This document shows, piece by piece, positions 59,674 to 64,000 of a DNA stretch of 64,000 nt. The notes below the pieces were generated by a model that was not told the origin of the DNA, made no database searches, and was given only the letters and a program-made list of their open reading frames with translations. The position numbers and the translations under genes were made by a program. The DNA is from Carnegiea gigantea (Eukaryota > Streptophyta > Magnoliopsida > Caryophyllales > Cactaceae). The DNA is taken from NCBI GenBank assembly GCA_029747015.1, contig JAKOGI010000538.1:279001-343000 (forward strand), written 5' to 3'. Within the stretch, counting starts at the first letter, position 1, and each line of letters begins with the position of its first letter.

Positions 59674-61077
59674 ATTGAACGGTAAATTTACCCATTTTAC
59701 GTGTCTCTTTCACTCACTTTTAGCTCGTATAATAACTTAATTCTTAGGATTTTTACTTATTTTATTTATGTTTTGTAGAAAATAACTCAAAATCAAGCAA
59801 ACATTGCAAAAAGGGACGAAGACGGGACAAAACAGCGAAAACCGACGAAAACCGGCAAAAGGGGGCAAAATCGGGGGGAAACGGCCACCGTGCTAGCAAA
59901 GTGGCACGGTGTGGCCATGCCATGTGGCACGGCCGTGCCACCCTGGCACGGTCTGGCTGTGCCACATGGCACGACCGTGCCTCCCCCCCAGTTCGTCGAT
60001 CGCTCGGCTTTTCTATTTAAGGCTTCGTTCGGGCGTTTGTTCGGGGGTCGCTTTGGGGGCTTCTTCTTCTACTTCCTTAGGGTAGTTTAATTCAGTTTTT
60101 TAGCCAATAAAAACCCCATTGAGAGGATTAGATGAGGATTATATCGAATTAATATTGGATTCAAGCACTTGGATTTCAAGTTATTTGCATCAATCCATAA
60201 GTCTTCTCCTTTCTCTCTCTATTTCTTGTTTCGTTCTTGTTTTAGATTTTGTTGATTTAGTTCTTATATTTGGTTTTGATTTCATTCAATCGTTTAGTTT
60301 TTATGTTTAATTCATGTTTGATTTCTTGTTATGATTAGTTTAGTTTCATACCTCTTCTCTATAGTTCATGCTTGTGTTCTTTGTTAGTTTAGGTTTAGGT
60401 TTAGGTTTTTGTATTTTGTTAATGATTAGTTGTTAGAATTTGTTGGCTTGGGTTGTGATTAGCCTTTTGATGGCTAACTAATCTTGTATTTGGCCTAACC
60501 ATACCCAATCTATGCCTAGAATTTAGAGTTTTCCTTCACGCCCGCCAAGTGTTCGATGAAATGCCTGAGAGAGCTTTCATCCATATTTTTGGGCGATTGA
60601 CTTATGCTGAGAGGTGAGGTCAATTTGCTAGTGTGGGAGAGGGAATAGCCGAGTTCGGGACACGAAAATAGTATCCGAATCAAGTTAGGTCCGGGGTTGC
60701 TAGTTTTGTGGTCTAGTTGGGCTAACCCCATGAAAATAGGTGGTTAGGCTAACTAGGCTAGCTCATGACCCTTGAAAGAGGGCTTAGGTGGTCTTTGATG
60801 GTGCAACCGATCATCTCTAGTTCGTGATGTAGTTTGGGTAGGTTATAACTCGTCTCAATTTGTTGGTTCGTCATTTGGCGAAATCATAAATCCAAGTCCC
60901 TTTTTGTTTATTTGTTTTAGTAGTTTAGTCCTTCCTCCTTCACCCTTTATCTAGCCTAGCTTGACACGCTTGGGTAAGCTTTGGTACTTAAAACCCAACT
61001 CCCTGTGGAATACGACCCGTACTTGCCGGTTGCTAGCTACAACTACACCGTGCACTTGCGGTATTTTTAACTCAACA
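59674..61077 (+). repeat. 5' LTR of gag-only element 2
   Basis: The start (TGAACGGTAAATTTACCC) is placed by alignment with the solo LTR at 18,950-20,528; the end (CTCAACA) sits 6 bp before the primer-binding site. A TATA-like box (CTATTTAAGG) lies at about 60,013-60,022. About 40-130 bp upstream is a cluster of palindromes (59,885-59,980), including a perfect 18-bp one. Near the 3' end it reads AAACCCAACTCCCTGTGGA, shared with the solo LTR. Confidence 0.8.
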
Positions 61078-61083
61078 AGTTTT

Positions 61084-61101
61084 TGGCGCCGTTGCCGGGG
61101 A
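61084..61101 (+). other. Primer-binding site of gag-only element 2
   Basis: TGGCGCCGTTGCCGGGGA is the exact complement of the 3' end of plant tRNA-Asp (with CCA), located immediately inside the LTR. A widely used primer site in plant Gypsy elements, Athila-like ones included. Confidence 0.92.
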
Positions 61102-61185
61102 GTTGGCGCTTTCCAATATTAGAGCTTCCTTAGGCGTTCGAGACTAGGCTTTTATTTCCCAAAAAAATTGAAAATTGAAAAAAAA

Positions 61186-62535
61186 ATGTCTTTTTCTCAC
61201 TTCCCTCAACATGAGCACGAATTGTTTTGGCGATACTATAATAGATTACATGCTTTTCTTGCTCATTGTGGTTATTGCCTAGACAAGTGGGAAATTTTGA
61301 ACATGGTCTATGAGGGTGTGACTTGTGAGACCCGTGCTCTTTTGGAGCATTGGGATTTCTGTGCTCGAAATGTTGATGAAGCTTGGGAATTACTTGAGTG
61401 GTTGGCTAGGGATACTTATGAATTTGAGACTAGTCAATTTACTTCATCCACCCTATCCCCCTGCGTTCCTAATTATACACCACTTGCATGTGAGATCTGT
61501 CATTGTTCTGACCATGACAGTATTTCTTGTCCCTATCGTATTTCTGCTGATGGTTTTGCTAGAATTTCTAGTATGATAGAGGCCATGAACAAGCAACAAG
61601 TTGAGTTTGCTGAGTTTGTTAATAAACTGTGGGAGTATGACCTATCACCCGAGACTGACCCTAGTTCTAGTGCTCCTAGACTTGATGTCAATCTGTGTGA
61701 TGACGGTGCATCTTTCCCTCCTCTAGAATCCGGACTAGAGGACGTGCTTGACCCTCCTCTGCCTACTCTACCTCTTGTTGCTCCATCCCTACCTAGCACC
61801 TTTAAGGACAACACTATGACCCATCCTGGTCCACCTTTCCCTTTAGCTCAGTCGACGGAGTTCGAGGTAGGTGAGAAATTTTGTGTTGGTGCTAGTATCG
61901 ATGGGGATAATTTCTGTCTTGAGTCAGACGGTACTTTTAGTGAGGTGCATGATCTCGACGAGATTCTCGAGGATGAGTCCTGTGTGGATGCTGTGGCTGT
62001 AGTTTCATCTAATCCTGATCTTACTGACCATGTATCCCTCAACTCCCTTGATTTTTCTCATGCTTCTTCATGTTCACTACCCTCCCCTTCCCCTCAGTAT
62101 TGTGACCTCTCACCGATCGATTCTCTTACGGTGCTCGAGGGGAATGTGGTTGACTATTCTGAGCCTCTAGGTACTTTTAGAGGGTATGACCCCCTCCTTG
62201 ATCCTTATCGTCTGTACCCAGAAGGCATGCTTGGAGAAATCGCGTTGACTATTGCATTTGATTATTCTGCTGATTTCTCACAGGTATTTGGTGAGTTTAA
62301 GAGAGCACTAACTTTGTTTGCTCCATCTTTACCAGTGTTCTCTTACTCACATCATTCTGAGCTACATGCATCAATGCATGATAAGCTCTTACGAGCTTTG
62401 ACTGCATCCGAGCTGACGACTCGCATCTTAAGCGACAAGGAGTGGCTGATGCTCCTTAAGTCGTCATGGAATAGTTTGGGTACATTCAGTACCCGACCTG
62501 GTATAATCGTTCTCACTCTCCCCCCCTTTTTTTAA
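61186..62535 (+). CDS. Gag-like protein of gag-only LTR element 2, 449 aa
   Basis: The ATG at 61,186 is preferred over the upstream non-ATG start because the homologous gag of element 1 aligns from this codon. Residues 1-85 resemble the C-terminal part of Retrotrans_gag in Athila-like elements: PQHEHELFWRYYNRLHAF, then WEILNMVYEG.T.ETRALLE and DEAWELLEWLA. A zinc knuckle follows at about residues 102-115 (C-X2-C-X4-H-X4-C, CEICHCSDHDSISC). Residues 150-430 are acidic and Ser/Pro-rich, without a known fold; blocks EVGE.F, PSPSP.Y, LDPY and DFSQVFGEFK are conserved in the element-1 copy. It should coat element RNA, with particle proteins supplied by an autonomous relative. The C-terminal half may be a lineage-specific domain. 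No intron or stop interrupts it. Confidence 0.8.
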   Translation: MSFSHFPQHEHELFWRYYNRLHAFLAHCGYCLDKWEILNMVYEGVTCETRALLEHWDFCARNVDEAWELLEWLARDTYEFETSQFTSSTLSPCVPNYTPLACEICHCSDHDSISCPYRISADGFARISSMIEAMNKQQVEFAEFVNKLWEYDLSPETDPSSSAPRLDVNLCDDGASFPPLESGLEDVLDPPLPTLPLVAPSLPSTFKDNTMTHPGPPFPLAQSTEFEVGEKFCVGASIDGDNFCLESDGTFSEVHDLDEILEDESCVDAVAVVSSNPDLTDHVSLNSLDFSHASSCSLPSPSPQYCDLSPIDSLTVLEGNVVDYSEPLGTFRGYDPLLDPYRLYPEGMLGEIALTIAFDYSADFSQVFGEFKRALTLFAPSLPVFSYSHHSELHASMHDKLLRALTASELTTRILSDKEWLMLLKSSWNSLGTFSTRPGIIVLTLPPFF

Positions 62536-64000
62536 TTTTTCTTTTCTTTCTTTTTGTTTTTGTTTAGTTGTGAATATTAGGATTGTGTTTTTGTTGGTGA
62601 TCATCTTGTGATGAAATTTAGATGTTGTTGAGCCGTTGTTGACTATGATCACCATTTTTGTGTTTTTGTGGATTTTTATTGTGTTGTGATTGATGGTATT
62701 GTTGGATTGGTCTATATTTGTTTTTGGTGGTGTTAGTATGTATTTATGTGTGATCGTGTTGTTGTTTTGGGTGAGATTGTGTTTTTGGGAGAGTCTGTTA
62801 GCTTGTGTATATTTTTGTCGATTTTTGTTTTTCTTGTGTTTGATTTTGTTTTCTTTATTTTTTTGTGTTGGTGATGACTCACGGCTCCCAATGAGGACAT
62901 TGTGAGATTTAGGTGTGGGGGTGGGGTCATCTCCCCTTTTATCCTTACTTTTGTGATTTTATGAAAAGTTATTTTTCATTTTTGTGTAAATTTTTCATTT
63001 TTTCTCTTTTTTGTATAATTTTTCTTAATTTTTGAATTTAGGGGAGTTTTGTACTATTTTGATCAGCCTTGACCTCCAGTACCTTGACTATTAGCTCGTA
63101 TATAAGTATAATGTGCCTGATAAATGTTCATCTCCAATCTGTCGTTTTAGGCCTCAGTTCTAACCCCAACAGTCTATTGTAATTTTGCAATCCAGTCCTG
63201 ATTTATATATTGTCATCATCCTACATTCTTAGTCTTCCATGATTGACTCTCCCATTTATCTACTACACAGTTCCCTTTATATATGCTGGCACCCACTTTT
63301 CCAAAACAAAAGCAAAAACAAACAAATTCAAGTGCTACTGGGTGTATCCCTTTGAGGCGTAACATGAGTTTGTATTGAAAAAAAATAATAATGGAAAGAA
63401 AAAAAAAGTGGGGAAGAAAAGAGTTGGAAATGACAAGTACCCCTTTAAGGCATGCGCTACTGGGTGTTACCCTTTGAGGCAATATTGCTACTGGGGAAGC
63501 TTGCTTTCCATGCTAGTCATTCAAAAAGGTAGCTTGTGTCAGCTGCATGGGGTTGAGTTTGATTTTGGTAGGCTTAGTTTTAGGGTGATGATACACTTGC
63601 ACACTAGGCACCAGGATGAATTCAATGTTCTCATGCGTCGTGGGGTGAAAAGCTGATGTCTGAATGCCATTTTTTTGGGATGATGTGTCCTGAAATGCAA
63701 ATAATGCTTGTGTACAGACTGAGACTTGAGTCACTAGGGGGTTTTGGTTGATCCGAACGTGTACAGCTCACCCTGATGTATATATTCTGTTTTGTCATTT
63801 TCATTTTTTGATTTTTGTTTCTCTTTTCTTTGTTTTTCCTTTTTAAGATTTTGTGGGTATATCTTCTGCAAACCCTCACGAGAACTTACTCGTCCACTTG
63901 GGGTGACCAAGGGATTTAAAGGGCTTGTTACATATGCTAAATGCAATCGTGATTCCTACAAAAGTGAGTTAGTTGTTTACTTTAGTTTTTCTTTTATTTT
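62536..64000 (+). other. 3' internal non-coding region of gag-only element 2
   Basis: No coding frame. A purine-rich word (AGGTGTGGGGGTGGGG) preceded by ATGAGGACATTGTGA lies at 62,898-62,930. This motif is very common downstream of gag or pol in Athila-like plant elements. T-rich runs follow, then direct repeats of GCTACTGGGTGT..CCCTTTGAGGC at about 63,333 and 63,449 and a partial copy at 63,487. The window ends before the 3' LTR. All short ORFs here are judged random. Confidence 0.6.

Larger units (their letters stand above)
59674..64000 (+). mobile_element. Gag-only (TR-GAG-like) LTR retrotransposon 2, runs past the window end
   Basis: A 1.4 kb LTR, a perfect tRNA-Asp primer-binding site, an intact gag-like ORF and a purine-rich motif near 62,911 follow in order. 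About 1.1 kb of non-coding internal DNA comes before the window ends. No 3' LTR is seen, so the element is incomplete here. There is no protease, RT or integrase between primer site and window end. The internal layout is the same as in element 1 (95-5,672), where a purine-rich word also lies after the gag and about 1.7 kb separates it from the 3' LTR. It is younger than element 1, because its gag is open. Confidence 0.85.

Noticed and set aside
61325..61814. Second-frame and opposite-strand ORFs within the gag-like gene at 61,186
   Set aside because: They overlap the conserved gag frame and lack similarity to anything; the gag frame alone is conserved in element 1.

Overview
The window reads as nuclear DNA of a flowering plant, in a gene-poor, repeat-dense stretch that is mostly AT-rich. 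I found no intact host gene. Nearly everything recognisable is a transposable element or a relic of one, and most open reading frames are accidental products of AT repeats or decayed polyproteins. Element classes seen: L1-type and RTE-type LINEs, two Copia relics, a Tat-like Ty3/Gypsy element, a gag-only non-autonomous LTR family, two solo LTRs, a non-autonomous Mutator-like element, a decayed Helitron and a probable CACTA end. The species cannot be told from the sequence.

Layout. 1-12,860: one L1-type LINE cut into four pieces by three later insertions: a gag-only LTR element on the minus strand (95-5,672), a 3.25 kb solo LTR with a perfect 5-bp target duplication (6,863-10,112), and a 1.37 kb Mutator-like element with an 11-bp target duplication (10,456-11,825). 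12,861-17,140: a GC-richer unrecognised patch, a CACTA-like terminus, and a SIRE-like Copia relic (gag zinc knuckle, then a 3' LTR). 17,873-23,650: a decayed Helitron Rep/helicase on the minus strand, with a solo LTR of the gag-only type inserted just downstream of its Walker A box. 23,800-33,600: non-coding AT-rich DNA with a ~200-bp tandem repeat, a duplicated ~650-bp block and a promoter/leader-like patch at 29.5 kb. 33,620-34,935: RTE LINE relic. 36,915-42,200: a second, heavily mutated Copia element. 42,430-43,529 and 56,493-56,757: (AT)n/(CA)n microsatellite, split by the Tat-like element.

43,530-56,492 holds the most interesting object: a 12.96 kb Tat-like Ty3/Gypsy element on the minus strand (gag-protease-RT-RNase H-integrase, all broken). 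Its 3' region carries three transcription-unit-like blocks on the opposite strand, each with its own TATA box. Two are diverged copies of a small unknown gene. The third is a longer spliced gene with a plant 'putative gypsy type transposon'-like domain and an acidic coiled-coil tail. Arrays of a 59-60 bp dyad-containing minisatellite follow two of these units.

59,010-64,000: a broken CAF1-type deadenylase gene fragment on the minus strand, followed by a second gag-only LTR element that runs off the window. It has a 1.4 kb LTR, a tRNA-Asp primer-binding site and an intact 449-codon gag-like ORF with a CCHC knuckle and a long acidic C-terminal half. The C-terminal half is shared with the broken gag of the element at 95-5,672, so the two define one family. 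All three LTRs of this type carry palindromic clusters roughly 100 bp upstream of the TATA box.
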